A stretch of DNA of 64,000 bases from Rhodoferax sp. (GCF_030697375.1 NZ_JAUYQD010000026.1:62001-126000), one strand, 5' to 3'. Positions 39,739 through 48,888 are shown, numbered from the stretch's first letter. Translations and numbers: made by a program. The notes: a model not told the origin generated them from the sequence alone.

Positions 39739-40569
39739 ATGACTTCTTTACAAACCAAACTGCTGCTCCAAGTGCTGCGCACCGTGCTGGCCTGGGGCGT
39801 GACCCTGGTGCTGTTCTTCCCGCTGGGCTGGCTGATCCTCACGGCCTTCAAGACGGAGCTGCAAGCCATCTCGGTGCCGCCACTGCTGCTGTTCACGCCC
39901 ACGCTGGAGAATTTCGCGCTGGTGCAGGAGCGCAGCGACTACCTGCTGTACGCGCAGAACTCGCTGATCACCAGCGTGGCCTCCACACTCTTGGGCCTGG
40001 CGCTGGCGTTTCCCGCGGCCTACGCCATGGCCTTCTTCAAGGGCAAGTACACCAAGGACATCCTGATGTGGATGCTCTCCACCAAGATGATGCCCGCGGT
40101 GGGCGCGCTGGTGCCCATCTATGTGCTGGCGCAGCTCTCGGGCCTGCTGGACTCGCGCACCGCGCTGGTGATCGTGTTCACCATGAGCAACCTGCCCATC
40201 ATGGTGTGGATGCTGTACTCGCACTTGAAGGACATCCCGCACGAGATCCTGGAGGCCTCGCGCATGGACGGCGCCACGCTGTGGCAGGAGTTCCGCCATG
40301 TGCTGCTGCCTCTGACCATGGGGGGCCTGGCCTCCACGGGGCTCTTGTGCCTGGTGCTGAGCTGGAACGAGGCCTTCTGGTCGCTCAACCTGAGCGCGGC
40401 CAAGGCCGGCACGCTGGCCACGCTGATCGCCTCCTACTCCAGCCCGGAAGGCTTGTTCTGGGCCAAGCTGTCTGCGGCCTCCTTCATGGCGATTGCCCCC
40501 ATCGTGGTGTTCGGCTGGTTCAGCCAGAAACAACTGGTGCAGGGCCTGACTTTTGGTGCGGTCAAATGA
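39739..40569 (+). CDS. smoG: Polyol ABC transporter permease 2 (MalG type)
   Basis: Second inner-membrane permease, 276 residues, starting at MTSLQTKLL. The EAA loop reads EILEASRMDGATLWQEFRHVLLPLTMGG. Six helices predicted. The ATG at 39739 follows the smoF stop by 8 bp. About 150 bp separate it from the ATPase gene; that gap contains hairpin-forming DNA. Confidence 0.92.
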   Translation: MTSLQTKLLLQVLRTVLAWGVTLVLFFPLGWLILTAFKTELQAISVPPLLLFTPTLENFALVQERSDYLLYAQNSLITSVASTLLGLALAFPAAYAMAFFKGKYTKDILMWMLSTKMMPAVGALVPIYVLAQLSGLLDSRTALVIVFTMSNLPIMVWMLYSHLKDIPHEILEASRMDGATLWQEFRHVLLPLTMGGLASTGLLCLVLSWNEAFWSLNLSAAKAGTLATLIASYSSPEGLFWAKLSAASFMAIAPIVVFGWFSQKQLVQGLTFGAVK

Positions 40570-40599
40570 GGCACACCCCCCGGCTTGCCCACTGCGTGT

Positions 40600-40661
40600 G
40601 GCCGCTTTCCCCCTTGCAGGGGGCAACACCAGCGGCCCGGCAAAGCCGGCTCCGCGGTGTT
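40600..40661. repeat. Nested intergenic palindromes inside the polyol operon
   Basis: CCCCC (40608-40612) pairs with GGGGG (40618-40622). A larger nested palindrome spans 40625-40661: AACACC, GCGG and CCGGC on the left pair with GCCGG, CCGC and GGTGTT on the right. There is no T-run. This looks like an extragenic palindromic unit and may stabilise upstream mRNA ends or modulate read-through to the ATPase gene. Confidence 0.6.
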
Positions 40662-40719
40662 TCTGGTTGAGGGCGTTTGCGCTCAACTGTTTGTAGAGAT
40701 AAGAAATTAGGAGATCGCA

Positions 40720-41766
40720 ATGGCATATCTGAACCTCAAGCAGGTCGAAAAAGTGTTCGGCGACGTACGCGTCATCAACGGCATCGACCTGGAAATCCAG
40801 CAAGGCGAGTTCGTGGTGTTTGTCGGCCCCTCGGGCTGCGGCAAGTCCACGCTCTTGCGCCTGATCGCCGGGCTGGAAACCATCGACGGCGGCAGCCTGC
40901 ACCTGGACGGGCGCGACATCACCCACCTGCCGTCCAGCAAACGCGACCTGGCCATGGTGTTCCAAAGTTATGCGCTGTACCCGCACATGAGTGTGTTCGA
41001 GAACATGAGCTTCGCGCTCAAGCTGGCCAAGGCCGACCCCGCCGTCATCCAGGACAAGGTGGCGCGCGCGGCCAAGATCCTCAACCTGACTGACTACCTG
41101 GAGCGCACCCCCAAGGAGCTCTCGGGCGGGCAGCGCCAGCGCGTGGCCATTGGGCGGGCCATCGTGCGCGCGCCCAAGGTGTTTTTGTTTGACGAGCCGC
41201 TCTCCAACCTGGACGCGGCGCTGCGCGGGCAGACCCGCATCGAGATCGCCAAGCTGCACCGCGACCTGGGAGCCACCACCATCTACGTGACCCACGACCA
41301 GGTGGAGGCCATGACGCTGGCCGACCGCGTGGTGGTGCTGCGCGACGGGCGCATCGAGCAGGTGGGAACACCTTTGGAGCTGTACGACCGCCCGGCCAAC
41401 CAGTTTGTCGCCCAGTTCATCGGCACGCCGCAGATGAACGTCGTGGCCGTCGCCCAGTTGCCCCAGCTAGCCTCCATTGCGGGTGTGGCACCGCCCGCCG
41501 ACGGCTTTGTGGGCCTGCGCCCGGAGAACATCACGCTGGTGGCGCCGGGACAGGGCCAGTTCCAGGCCCGCGTGGAGCTGGTCGAGTCCCTGGGCGCGGA
41601 GACCCTGATCTACGTGAGCACCGAGCGCGGCGCGCAGCTGGTGGCGCGCCAGAACACCCGCACCGATCTGCATGTGGGAGCTAGTGTGGGCGTGCAGCTG
41701 GACGCTGCGGCCGCCCATGTGTTCGATGCCAAAGGCCGGATCGTGGCGATGAGGGCGGCAGCATGA
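40720..41766 (+). CDS. smoK: Polyol ABC transporter ATP-binding protein (MalK/UgpC type)
   Basis: ATPase of 348 residues driving the polyol importer. Walker A GPSGCGKST near 36-44, signature LSGGQRQRVAIGRAI near 133, Walker B KVFLFDEPLSNLDA, switch His in VTHDQVEA, and a C-terminal OB/TOBE regulatory domain (FVGLRPENITLV). A clean TAGGAGA ribosome site precedes the ATG. Its stop overlaps the dehydrogenase start (ATGA), tying uptake to catabolism. Confidence 0.93.
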   Translation: MAYLNLKQVEKVFGDVRVINGIDLEIQQGEFVVFVGPSGCGKSTLLRLIAGLETIDGGSLHLDGRDITHLPSSKRDLAMVFQSYALYPHMSVFENMSFALKLAKADPAVIQDKVARAAKILNLTDYLERTPKELSGGQRQRVAIGRAIVRAPKVFLFDEPLSNLDAALRGQTRIEIAKLHRDLGATTIYVTHDQVEAMTLADRVVVLRDGRIEQVGTPLELYDRPANQFVAQFIGTPQMNVVAVAQLPQLASIAGVAPPADGFVGLRPENITLVAPGQGQFQARVELVESLGAETLIYVSTERGAQLVARQNTRTDLHVGASVGVQLDAAAAHVFDAKGRIVAMRAAA

Positions 41767-43193
41767 GCACCGCAACACCACCACCTTGGGTCGTTCTGCA
41801 CCTGGGCCTGGGCTCGTTCCACCGCGCCCACCAGGCCGCATATATACACGCCTTGCGGGCCTCGGGCGACACCCGCTGGCAGCTCGCCGGCGGCAACATC
41901 CGCGCCGACATGGCCGACACCGTGGCCGCACTGGATGCGCAGGGCGGCGCCTACACGCTGGAGACCATCAGCCCCACCGGCGAGCACCGTTACACCCGCA
42001 TCACCGCCATTGCCGATGTGGTGCCCTTCGAGCCCACGCTCTTCGGCCTGATCGCGCGCGCCGCCGAGCCCAGCACCCGCATCATTTCCTTCACGGTGAC
42101 CGAGGCCGGCTATTACCTGGACGGGCACGACCAGCTCGATGCCGGTCTGCCCGACATCGCCGCTGACCTGGCCGCCGCACGCGGCACCCAGCCCATGGCG
42201 CTTGGCGGCAGCACCATTTACGGGGCGCTGACCGCCATGCTGCGCGCACGCATGCAGGCCAGGGCCGGTGCGGTGACCTTGCTCAACTGCGACAACCTGC
42301 GCCACAACGGCCAGCGCTTTCGCGCCGGGCTGCTGCGCTTCATTGCGCTGACGGGGGACGCATCTCTGCTGGACTGGGTGCAGACCCACACCACCTGCCC
42401 CAACGCCATGGTGGACCGCATCACCCCCCGCCCCACCCCGGACGTGGCCGAGCGGGTGCGGGCCGCCACCGGCTGGGCGGACGCCGTGCCGGTGATGGGG
42501 GAGAGTTTTATCCAGTGGGTGATCGAAGACCACTTTTGCGCAGGCCGCCCGGCCTGGGAGAGCGTGGGGGTGGAGATGGTGAGCTCGGTGGCGCCTTACG
42601 AGGAGGCCAAGATCCGCCTGCTCAACGCCACCCACAGCTGTATCGCCTGGGCCGGCACGCTGGTGGGCTACCACTACATCCACGAGGGCACGCGCGACGC
42701 GGTGATCCGGCGCATTGCGTTTGACTATGTTACCGACGACGCCATCCCTGTGCTGAGCAGCCCCGGGCAACCCAGCCCGGTCGATTTGCCACGCTACCGC
42801 GACGTGGTGCTGGAGCGTTTTGGCAACCCCGCCATCGCCGACACCAACCAGCGCGTGGCCATGGACGGCTACTCCAAGATTCCCGGCTTTATTGCCCCCA
42901 CCATCCAGGAACGGCTGGCGCGCAGCGAGTCCATTGCCAGCGTGGCCATGTTGCCGGCCCTGTTTCTGGCGTATTTGCAGCGCTGGCACGCCGGCCAGAT
43001 TGCCTACACCTACCAAGACCAGGCCATGGACCCCGACAGCGCCCACGCCCTCTGCGCAGCCGCCGACCCGGTGGCGGCTTTTTGTGCCGACCCCGTGCTG
43101 TGGGGCACCCTGGCCGGCGACCTGCGCCTGACCCACGCCGTTCGCACCGCCTTCGAACGGGTCACTCTTTTTATCAGGAACCACCGCGCATGA
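41763..43193 (+). CDS. Polyol dehydrogenase, mannitol/D-arabinitol dehydrogenase family
   Basis: Long-chain zinc-independent polyol dehydrogenase of 476 residues. The N-terminal NAD-binding region begins VVLHLGLGSFHRAHQAAY; the catalytic helix motif is KIRLLNATHSCIAWAG with Lys and His as proton relay. Length and the latter motif fit D-arabinitol 4-dehydrogenase (DalD) or mannitol 2-dehydrogenase (MtlK); I lean to DalD. Products would be D-xylulose or fructose. It overlaps the ATPase gene and the following SDR gene by 4 bp each. Confidence 0.85.
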   Translation: MSTATPPPWVVLHLGLGSFHRAHQAAYIHALRASGDTRWQLAGGNIRADMADTVAALDAQGGAYTLETISPTGEHRYTRITAIADVVPFEPTLFGLIARAAEPSTRIISFTVTEAGYYLDGHDQLDAGLPDIAADLAAARGTQPMALGGSTIYGALTAMLRARMQARAGAVTLLNCDNLRHNGQRFRAGLLRFIALTGDASLLDWVQTHTTCPNAMVDRITPRPTPDVAERVRAATGWADAVPVMGESFIQWVIEDHFCAGRPAWESVGVEMVSSVAPYEEAKIRLLNATHSCIAWAGTLVGYHYIHEGTRDAVIRRIAFDYVTDDAIPVLSSPGQPSPVDLPRYRDVVLERFGNPAIADTNQRVAMDGYSKIPGFIAPTIQERLARSESIASVAMLPALFLAYLQRWHAGQIAYTYQDQAMDPDSAHALCAAADPVAAFCADPVLWGTLAGDLRLTHAVRTAFERVTLFIRNHRA

Positions 43194-44008
43194 ATAACAC
43201 AACCCACACTCCCGCCACACCGTCGTCCCAGCGCCTGTTGGGCCGCCATGCCGTACTGACCGGTGCAGGGGGCGGTATCGGCGCCGCCGTGGCGGCGGCC
43301 TATCTGCGCGAAGGCGCGCGCTGCAGCATCGTCGATCTGGCGGAGCAGGCCTCCCCGGACGTCACGGCACTGGCGGCACAGTACCCCCAGCAGGTGCACT
43401 ACATTGCGGCCAACGTCACCCGCATGGCCGACATCACCTTGCTGGTGGAATCCGCGGTCGGGCGTTTCGGCCCCATCCATGTGCTGTTCAACAACGCCGC
43501 CATTTTTGACATGGCCCCGCTGCTGGACAGCGACGAGGCCATGTACGACAAGATGTTTGCCGTGAACGTCAAGGGCGCGTTCTTTGTGATGCAAAAGGTA
43601 CTGGCCCACATGGTGGCGCAGCAAACCCGCGGGGCCGTGATCAACATGGCGTCCCAGGCCGGGCGCCGGGGCGAGGCACTGGTATCGCACTACTGCGCGA
43701 GCAAGGCAGCCGTCATCAGCTACACCCAAAGCGCGGCGCTGGCCATGGCACCCCACCACATCCGGGTCAACGGCATTGCGCCGGGAGTCATCGCCACGCC
43801 GATGTGGAAAAACGTGGACGCGCTGTTTGCCAAATACGAGAACCTGCCCTTGGGCGAGAAGAAAAAACGGGTGGGCGAGGCCGTGCCCCTGGGCTACATG
43901 GGCGCGCCCGGCGACATTGCCGGCGCCGCCGTATTCTTGGCCAGCGTTGAAGCCTCTTACATCACCGCGCAGACACTCAATGTGGATGGTGGTAACGTGA
44001 TGAGTTAA
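43190..44008 (+). CDS. SDR polyol dehydrogenase (SmoS/sorbitol-dehydrogenase-like)
   Basis: Classical SDR of 272 residues resembling Rhodobacter SmoS and L-iditol 2-dehydrogenases. TGAGGGIG near 25-32, NNAAIFD, the catalytic Ser in INMASQAG, YCASK as the Tyr-Lys pair, and C-terminal QTLNVDGGNVMS. The ATG at 43190 is chosen because it overlaps the upstream stop; a longer frame from 43082 lies within the dehydrogenase gene. Together the two dehydrogenases would let the operon oxidise more than one polyol. Confidence 0.87.
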   Translation: MNNTTHTPATPSSQRLLGRHAVLTGAGGGIGAAVAAAYLREGARCSIVDLAEQASPDVTALAAQYPQQVHYIAANVTRMADITLLVESAVGRFGPIHVLFNNAAIFDMAPLLDSDEAMYDKMFAVNVKGAFFVMQKVLAHMVAQQTRGAVINMASQAGRRGEALVSHYCASKAAVISYTQSAALAMAPHHIRVNGIAPGVIATPMWKNVDALFAKYENLPLGEKKKRVGEAVPLGYMGAPGDIAGAAVFLASVEASYITAQTLNVDGGNVMS

Positions 44009-44032
44009 CTGCTGCACGCCCCGGAGTTCGCC

Positions 44033-44992
44033 ATGGTCGCCACCACTCGCCCACCGCCCCCAGCCGCCCTGCACCGCCAGCGCGAACGCCAGCCGGAGCT
44101 GGAGTCCGACTACAACCGCAGCCCCTTGTTGGGCTACGAGTCGGCGCCCGACCTGGGGCTGATCCGCTGCCTGGACCATGGCTACCCCACCCCGCTGGCG
44201 CGCTGGCATTTCCACGACGAATACGAGCTGCACCTGATTACCGCCAGTTCGGGCAAGGCCTTTGTCGGCGACTGGATCGGCCCCTTCGAGCCCGGTCACC
44301 TGGTGCTGTGTGGGCCACGTCTGCCGCACAACTGGATTTCCATGGACCTGCCCGCCGACGGTCTGCACCAGCGCGACCTGGTGATCCAGTTCCAGCATGC
44401 GCCGCTGGAACAGGCCTGCCAGCTGATTCCCGAGCTGCGCGAGTTGCTGCCTGTGCTGGAGCGCTCGCGCCACGGCATCGAATTCTTCGGCCTGTCCGAG
44501 CGCACGTTAAAGCATTGGCATACGGTCAAGGCGGCCCACGGCCTGGGCCGGCTGGCGGCCTTTTGCGCATTGGCGACCGACCTGGCCCGCTGTACCGACT
44601 ACCGGCTGCTCTCGACCGTCCAGCTCAAGGGGGTGGAGAATGAAACCGAACTCGACCAGATCAATGCCATCGTCCATCGGATTACCGACAACGTGGCGCA
44701 GACTATCACCGCCACGGATGTTGCGGCCGACCTGGGCATGAGCGAAAGCCGGTTTTCGCGCTTCTTCCGCCGCGCCACCGGCAACACCTACACCGATTTC
44801 GTCAACCAGGTGCGCATCAACCGGGCCTGCCAGTTGCTGATGGGCTCGGAGCGCTACATCACCAACATCTGTTACGACGTGGGCTTCAACAACGTCGCCA
44901 ACTTCAATCGGCGTTTTCTGGAACTCAAGGGCATGACGCCCTCCGAGTTTCGCAAACAGGCCGAGAGCCGCTTTGGCGGTACCTCGGCCTAA
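44033..44992 (+). CDS. AraC-family transcriptional regulator
   Basis: Regulator of 319 residues. The N-terminal cupin-like sensor (about 30-150) has WHFHDEYELHLI; the C-terminal pair of helix-turn-helix motifs covers about 220-310 (ATDVAADLGMSESRFSRFFRRATG, NICYDVGFNNVANFNRRF). It begins 24 bp after the SDR gene with a GGAG site, so it is the last intact gene of the operon. By context it is an activator of the polyol operon, like Pseudomonas MtlR. Confidence 0.9.
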   Translation: MVATTRPPPPAALHRQRERQPELESDYNRSPLLGYESAPDLGLIRCLDHGYPTPLARWHFHDEYELHLITASSGKAFVGDWIGPFEPGHLVLCGPRLPHNWISMDLPADGLHQRDLVIQFQHAPLEQACQLIPELRELLPVLERSRHGIEFFGLSERTLKHWHTVKAAHGLGRLAAFCALATDLARCTDYRLLSTVQLKGVENETELDQINAIVHRITDNVAQTITATDVAADLGMSESRFSRFFRRATGNTYTDFVNQVRINRACQLLMGSERYITNICYDVGFNNVANFNRRFLELKGMTPSEFRKQAESRFGGTSA

Positions 44993-45012
44993 CCCTCTAC
45001 GACAGCACACCC

Positions 45013-45102
45013 ATGTTTCTCGGAATCGATATCGGCAACGCGGAAGTCAAGACCGCAGGGCTGGGCGCCTCCCTGGCCTTGCCGCGCTTCACGCCCGCCT
45101 GA
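45013..45102 (+). pseudogene. Xylulokinase (FGGY kinase) N-terminal remnant
   Basis: A 29-codon frame, 20 bp after the AraC gene, begins MFLGIDIGNAEVKTAG, the phosphate-1 loop of FGGY carbohydrate kinases such as XylB, which usually follow in such operons. After 16 codons the similarity stops, and the frame ends with a different tail. A dispersed repeat begins 10 bp later. The rest of the kinase (about 450 codons) is missing, so the operon has lost its pentulokinase, probably by deletion. The tail origin is unknown. Confidence 0.65.
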
Positions 45103-45111
45103 AAGCATCCA

Positions 45112-45172
45112 CTTTTGCTATCAAATTGATAGCTGCTTGCGCTTATTGTACGGGGGCTAGAGGCCTATTTCA
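45112..45172 (+). repeat. Dispersed 60-bp element, copy 3
   Basis: Contains TTTTGCTA, ATAGCTGCTTGCGC and GGGGGCTAGAGGC. It lies between the kinase remnant and the stop codon of the convergent secreted-protein gene, reaching that stop codon at 45170-45172. Confidence 0.85.
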
Positions 45173-45721
45173 CTTCACAGGAATCATCAGGTGCTGGTAC
45201 TCGGTGCCCGGCCACATCACATACGGGGCGGAGGTATCCGGGTCTGCACTTTTGGGATACATGTCGTAAAAGCTGGCGTCGGCGCCCACGATCATGACGT
45301 GGGGGCCGGTTTTGACCCAGTGGTTGTCAGGGCCGGGTTTGGTCGCATACGGATCGGTGTTGCTGGCATCGGTGCCCCCCGCCAGCATGTACATGAATCC
45401 GATTTTTCCGGCCTCGGGCTTCTTGTGGCCCATCCAGGCGCCCGCCCACTCCAGCGCAGTCTTGTCCATGCACATGGGATCGGGGCCGGGTGTTGCCGGG
45501 TTGTCCGGCATGCAGGTAAAGCCGTTGCTGCCCTCGCGCAGGGTGCGCATCTGGCCGTCCGCCTCCATTGCTACCACCTTGGCGGCCGCACTGACCTTTG
45601 GGGGCGCCGCTTTCATGGCGCTGCGAATCATTTTTTTGTCGTCGGCAGCCATGGCGGTCTGCATACACAGTGCGGCCACGGCGGCGACCATCAAAGCCCG
45701 GGGCGGTATCGTTATTGGCAT
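45170..45721 (-). CDS. Secreted hypothetical protein
   Basis: Protein of 183 residues with a signal peptide (about 1-25, ending TAMAADDK). It has a conserved-looking body: CMPDNPATPGPDPMCMDK with two Cys, then MYMLAGGTDASNTDPYA and PHVMIVGADASFYDMYP. No family I can name. Three Met-rich segments occur but no clear metal site. Its stop codon is the last base triplet of a dispersed repeat. Likely periplasmic. Confidence 0.75.
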   Translation of the reverse strand: MPITIPPRALMVAAVAALCMQTAMAADDKKMIRSAMKAAPPKVSAAAKVVAMEADGQMRTLREGSNGFTCMPDNPATPGPDPMCMDKTALEWAGAWMGHKKPEAGKIGFMYMLAGGTDASNTDPYATKPGPDNHWVKTGPHVMIVGADASFYDMYPKSADPDTSAPYVMWPGTEYQHLMIPVK

Positions 45722-46040
45722 GGCACTTCACTCCTTAATGCGTGGGTTGAGAGAATCTCCGCCTAGGGCGGGGCTGGTAGCCAGTGGACTCCCTTCCCGG
45801 CCAGCGATCAATACCCGCCCGGCCGTAAATGGGTTACTAACTTGCCGGTAGCGCCCCCTCTTTGCACGCCAACGGTACAATTGGAGTGGCTGCAAGCGCA
45901 CTGTTTGCCCCCAAAAAAACGGCCGCTGTCTTGCATTCTGTGCACATGCGCCAACCCTTGGCAGGCTGCAGAAGGGGGCGCTCACCCCCGTCAACGTAGT
46001 GGTTGCAGCCCTTTCTTTTTCACCTTTAAAACCCGCCCTG
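45722..46040. other. Intergenic region upstream of queE
   Basis: About 320 bp between the divergent secreted-protein gene and queE. No gene, repeat or clear riboswitch was seen; a preQ1 element was looked for and not recognised. The region presumably holds promoters for both genes. Confidence 0.4.
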
Positions 46041-46673
46041 ATGTACAGCGTCAAAGAAATTTTTTACACCTTGCAAGGTGAAGGCGCACATGCCGGGCGG
46101 CCGGCGGTGTTTTGCCGCTTCAGCGGCTGCAATCTGTGGTCCGGCCGCGAGGCGGACCGCGCCAGCGCCGTGTGCCGGTTTTGCGATACCGATTTTGTCG
46201 GCACCGACGGTGAAGGGGGGGGGAAATTTGCCGACGGCGAGGCGCTGGCGCAGGCCATTGACCAGCAATGGCCGCCGCACGATACGGCCCACAAATACGT
46301 GGTTTTCACCGGAGGCGAGCCGCTGCTGCAGCTGGATACGGCCCTCATCGAGCGCATGCACGCCCACGGCTTTACCATTGCCATCGAGACCAATGGAACC
46401 CTTCCTGTACCGGCGGGCGTGGACTGGGTCTGCGTGAGCCCCAAGCGGGGATCGACCTTGGTGGTTGAACGCGGCAACGAGATCAAGGTCGTGATTCCCC
46501 AGGCGGGCCAGCATCTGGCCGACTATGCCGCGCTGGACTTTTCCCATTTTTTTGTCCAGGCCATGGACGGGCCGGACCTGGCCGCCAACCTCCGTCTGGC
46601 CATCGACACCTGCAAGCGCAACCCCCAATGGAGGCTGAGCTTGCAGACCCATAAACTCCTGCAGATCCCTTAA
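46041..46673 (+). CDS. queE: 7-carboxy-7-deazaguanine synthase
   Basis: Radical SAM enzyme of queuosine (7-deazaguanine) biosynthesis that contracts the 6-carboxytetrahydropterin ring. The 210 residues from ATG 46041 begin MYSVKEIFYTLQGEG. The iron-sulfur cysteines are in the expanded pattern CNLWSGREADRASAVCRFC (C-x14-C-x2-C) seen in one QueE group. FTGGEPLLQ and ETNGTLPVP are also family-specific. It is followed by queD, giving two consecutive pathway steps. Confidence 0.93.
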   Translation: MYSVKEIFYTLQGEGAHAGRPAVFCRFSGCNLWSGREADRASAVCRFCDTDFVGTDGEGGGKFADGEALAQAIDQQWPPHDTAHKYVVFTGGEPLLQLDTALIERMHAHGFTIAIETNGTLPVPAGVDWVCVSPKRGSTLVVERGNEIKVVIPQAGQHLADYAALDFSHFFVQAMDGPDLAANLRLAIDTCKRNPQWRLSLQTHKLLQIP

Positions 46674-46687
46674 GTGACATCCACACC

Positions 46688-47131
46688 ATGTTGACGATTA
46701 CCCGCAAGCTGGAATTCGACGCCGGCCACCGCATCCCGGACCACAAAAGCCAGTGCCGCAACCTGCACGGACACCGCTACACCCTGCTCATCACGCTGGT
46801 GGGGGCAGTGATCGACCAAGAGGGGCAATCGGACAACGGCATGGTCATGGATTTTTCCGACATCAAGACACTGGCCAAAACCCATTTGGTAGACCTCTGG
46901 GACCATGCGTTTCTGGTCTACCGTGGCGACGCCCTGGTGCGTGAATTTCTGGACAGCCTGCCGGACCACAAAACCGTGGTGCTGGACTGCATCCCCACGG
47001 TGGAAAACCTGGCCCGTACCGCCTTCGACATCCTGAAAAACGTCTACCAGGACCAGTTCAACACCGGGCTGACCTTGGACAAAATCACCCTGTATGAAAC
47101 CCCCAATTGCTGGGCCGAGGTGAGCGCCTGA
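46688..47131 (+). CDS. queD: 6-carboxytetrahydropterin synthase
   Basis: Converts dihydroneopterin triphosphate to 6-carboxytetrahydropterin, the substrate of QueE. The 147 residues have the zinc-binding DAGHRIPDHKSQCRNLHGHRY (about 11-31, Cys as general base) and DLWDHAFLVY. C-terminal LYETPNCWAEV matches the family. It lies 14 bp after queE and ends 15 bp before the stop of a convergent gene. Confidence 0.93.
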   Translation: MLTITRKLEFDAGHRIPDHKSQCRNLHGHRYTLLITLVGAVIDQEGQSDNGMVMDFSDIKTLAKTHLVDLWDHAFLVYRGDALVREFLDSLPDHKTVVLDCIPTVENLARTAFDILKNVYQDQFNTGLTLDKITLYETPNCWAEVSA

Positions 47132-47146
47132 CCGCTACCTTGGTCC

Positions 47147-47560
47147 TTAGGGCTTGCCCATTTTGATATCGGCGAGCGCTTTGGCTTCAGCAGCCTTGGC
47201 ATCCTTGATACAGACGTCCTTGTCCTTGTCTTTTAAGTCGTCGCATTTTTCCTTGGCAACGGCATAGGCCGTCTTGGCCTTGACCTCCATCACCTTGGTC
47301 TGATCAGCCGGTTTGCCGGTGTAGCTGTATTCCAGTTCCGCGCGGGCGACCTTTTCCTTGGCTTTGGCTTCTTCCACACAGACGTCCTTGGCATTGCCCG
47401 CCAGGGGCGCGCATGCCGCTTTGTCGGCCTTGTAGTCGGCACTGATGCGGTCTTTGCCCGCTTTGTAGTCGTCCCGGGTCATGGTGGCAGCCTGTGCCAC
47501 CGGCAGCGCCAGCAAGGCGGCAACGATGAGGGCCGTTTTCAGGGTGGAATGTTGTTTCAT
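47147..47560 (-). CDS. Secreted lysine/alanine-rich repeat protein
   Basis: Exported protein of 137 residues. Signal peptide ends VAQAATM. The mature part is a charged helical region built on a duplicated unit: CAPLAGNAKDVCVEEAKAKE and CDDLKDKDKDVCIKDAKAAE, each with Cys-x(n)-Cys that could form a disulfide. Such proteins are common but uncharacterised in betaproteobacteria. Its start overlaps the MscS gene stop (ATGA), so it is produced with the channel. Confidence 0.75.
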   Translation of the reverse strand: MKQHSTLKTALIVAALLALPVAQAATMTRDDYKAGKDRISADYKADKAACAPLAGNAKDVCVEEAKAKEKVARAELEYSYTGKPADQTKVMEVKAKTAYAVAKEKCDDLKDKDKDVCIKDAKAAEAKALADIKMGKP

Positions 47561-48759
47561 ACGTGTCCTTTTTGCGGGTCATGGGTCGGAATTGCGCGGT
47601 TTTTTGCTCCCTCGCACGGATGATTAGAGTCAGCGCGGGACGGCTGCGCCTTGAGAAAAGGCAAATCGGGGCCGTCCACTGGAGCGCCCTGTTCGCAGCC
47701 GTCACGTCCCGGGCGCCCTGCCCGCATGTGCAGGGTTTGGGTCGGGAAGGCAAACTCGATGCCCCGCTCGCCGAATACGCGCACCAGTTGCAGATTGATG
47801 GCCTGCTGCACGTCCATGTAAAGGTTGAAATCCGGTTGGAGCAGGTAGTAGACGGCCTCAAATTCCAACGCAAAACTGCCCAGGCTTTTGAAATGCACGC
47901 GGTCGATGCGTGTGTGGGCCTGGGACTCAATGGCCTGGCGGATGAGCAGGGGAATGCTTTCGAGTTGCGCCGGTGGCGTGTCGTAGGTGACACCGAGGGT
48001 GAAGACGGCGCGCCGCTCCTGCATGCGTTTGTAGTTGCGGATGCGGCTTTTGAGCAGGTCATTGTTGGAGAAGATGATTTGCTCGCCACTGAGGCTGCGG
48101 ATGCGCGTGGTCTTGAGCCCCACATGTTCAATGGTGCCCATGTGCTCATCCACGGTAATGAAATCGCCGATGACAAAAGGCTTGTCGATGGCAATGGACA
48201 GCGAAGCAAACAAATCCCCCAGGATGTTTTGCACGGCCAGCGCCACGGCGATACCCCCAATGCCCAGGCTGGTGACCAGGGCTGTCACGTTCAGGCCGAT
48301 GTTGTCGAGAATCAGCAGCCCGACCAGCACCCACAGGACCACGCGCCCCAGAAAGGACAGCAAGGACTGCGTCATGGCGCGCGCACCGGCTTCGGCCACC
48401 TCGCCCAGCGAAAACCGGTGCGTCAACCAGAACACCAGGCCGCGCTGCACCCAGAACCCGGACTGCAAGAGGATCAAGCCAACAAAGGCCCGGTCCACCA
48501 GTTTTTCCAGGGCTGGGGGCAGGTTCAGAAAGTGCGCGGCAATATACAGGCCGATGGCCGCGGTGAGCAACAGGCGGGTGGCCGACAGGACATCGACCAA
48601 GAAGTCGTCGATCACCGTCTCCGTGGTTCGGGAAATCCGCTCCAGGTGCCGCAGGGTCCACCGGCGCAAGAGGTGGAGCACCACCATGCTGGCAATGGCC
48701 GAGAACAAGGCCAGCGCCCAATCCTGGGCGCTGTTACTGGCAAAAAGCTGGCGAAACAT
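47557..48759 (-). CDS. MscS-family mechanosensitive ion channel
   Basis: Osmotic safety-valve channel of 400 residues with about four or five N-terminal helices. The pore helix and beta domain are visible: SLGIGGIAVALAVQNILGDLFAS, then IDKPFVIGDFITVDEHMGTIEHVGLKTTRIRS. The C-terminus has a long hydrophilic tail beyond the usual MscS end (about 50 residues, Pro/Asp/Arg-rich), which runs into the next gene's start. Function in hypo-osmotic shock is from family knowledge. Confidence 0.9.
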   Translation of the reverse strand: MFRQLFASNSAQDWALALFSAIASMVVLHLLRRWTLRHLERISRTTETVIDDFLVDVLSATRLLLTAAIGLYIAAHFLNLPPALEKLVDRAFVGLILLQSGFWVQRGLVFWLTHRFSLGEVAEAGARAMTQSLLSFLGRVVLWVLVGLLILDNIGLNVTALVTSLGIGGIAVALAVQNILGDLFASLSIAIDKPFVIGDFITVDEHMGTIEHVGLKTTRIRSLSGEQIIFSNNDLLKSRIRNYKRMQERRAVFTLGVTYDTPPAQLESIPLLIRQAIESQAHTRIDRVHFKSLGSFALEFEAVYYLLQPDFNLYMDVQQAINLQLVRVFGERGIEFAFPTQTLHMRAGRPGRDGCEQGAPVDGPDLPFLKAQPSRADSNHPCEGAKNRAIPTHDPQKGHV

Positions 48760-48888
48760 GCGTGTCCGTGGGCCGATTCCTGTCGGCCCCCTCCGTCTCT
48801 AGGGGACAGGCATTCAAGCGCATCCAGAGCGCACGACACCGGCAATTGTCAAGAAATCGCCATTGGGGGCACGGCGCTGCGGCTTGCG

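Noticed and set aside
45722..46040. Possible preQ1 riboswitch upstream of queE
   Set aside because: No preQ1 aptamer core or terminator could be identified by eye.
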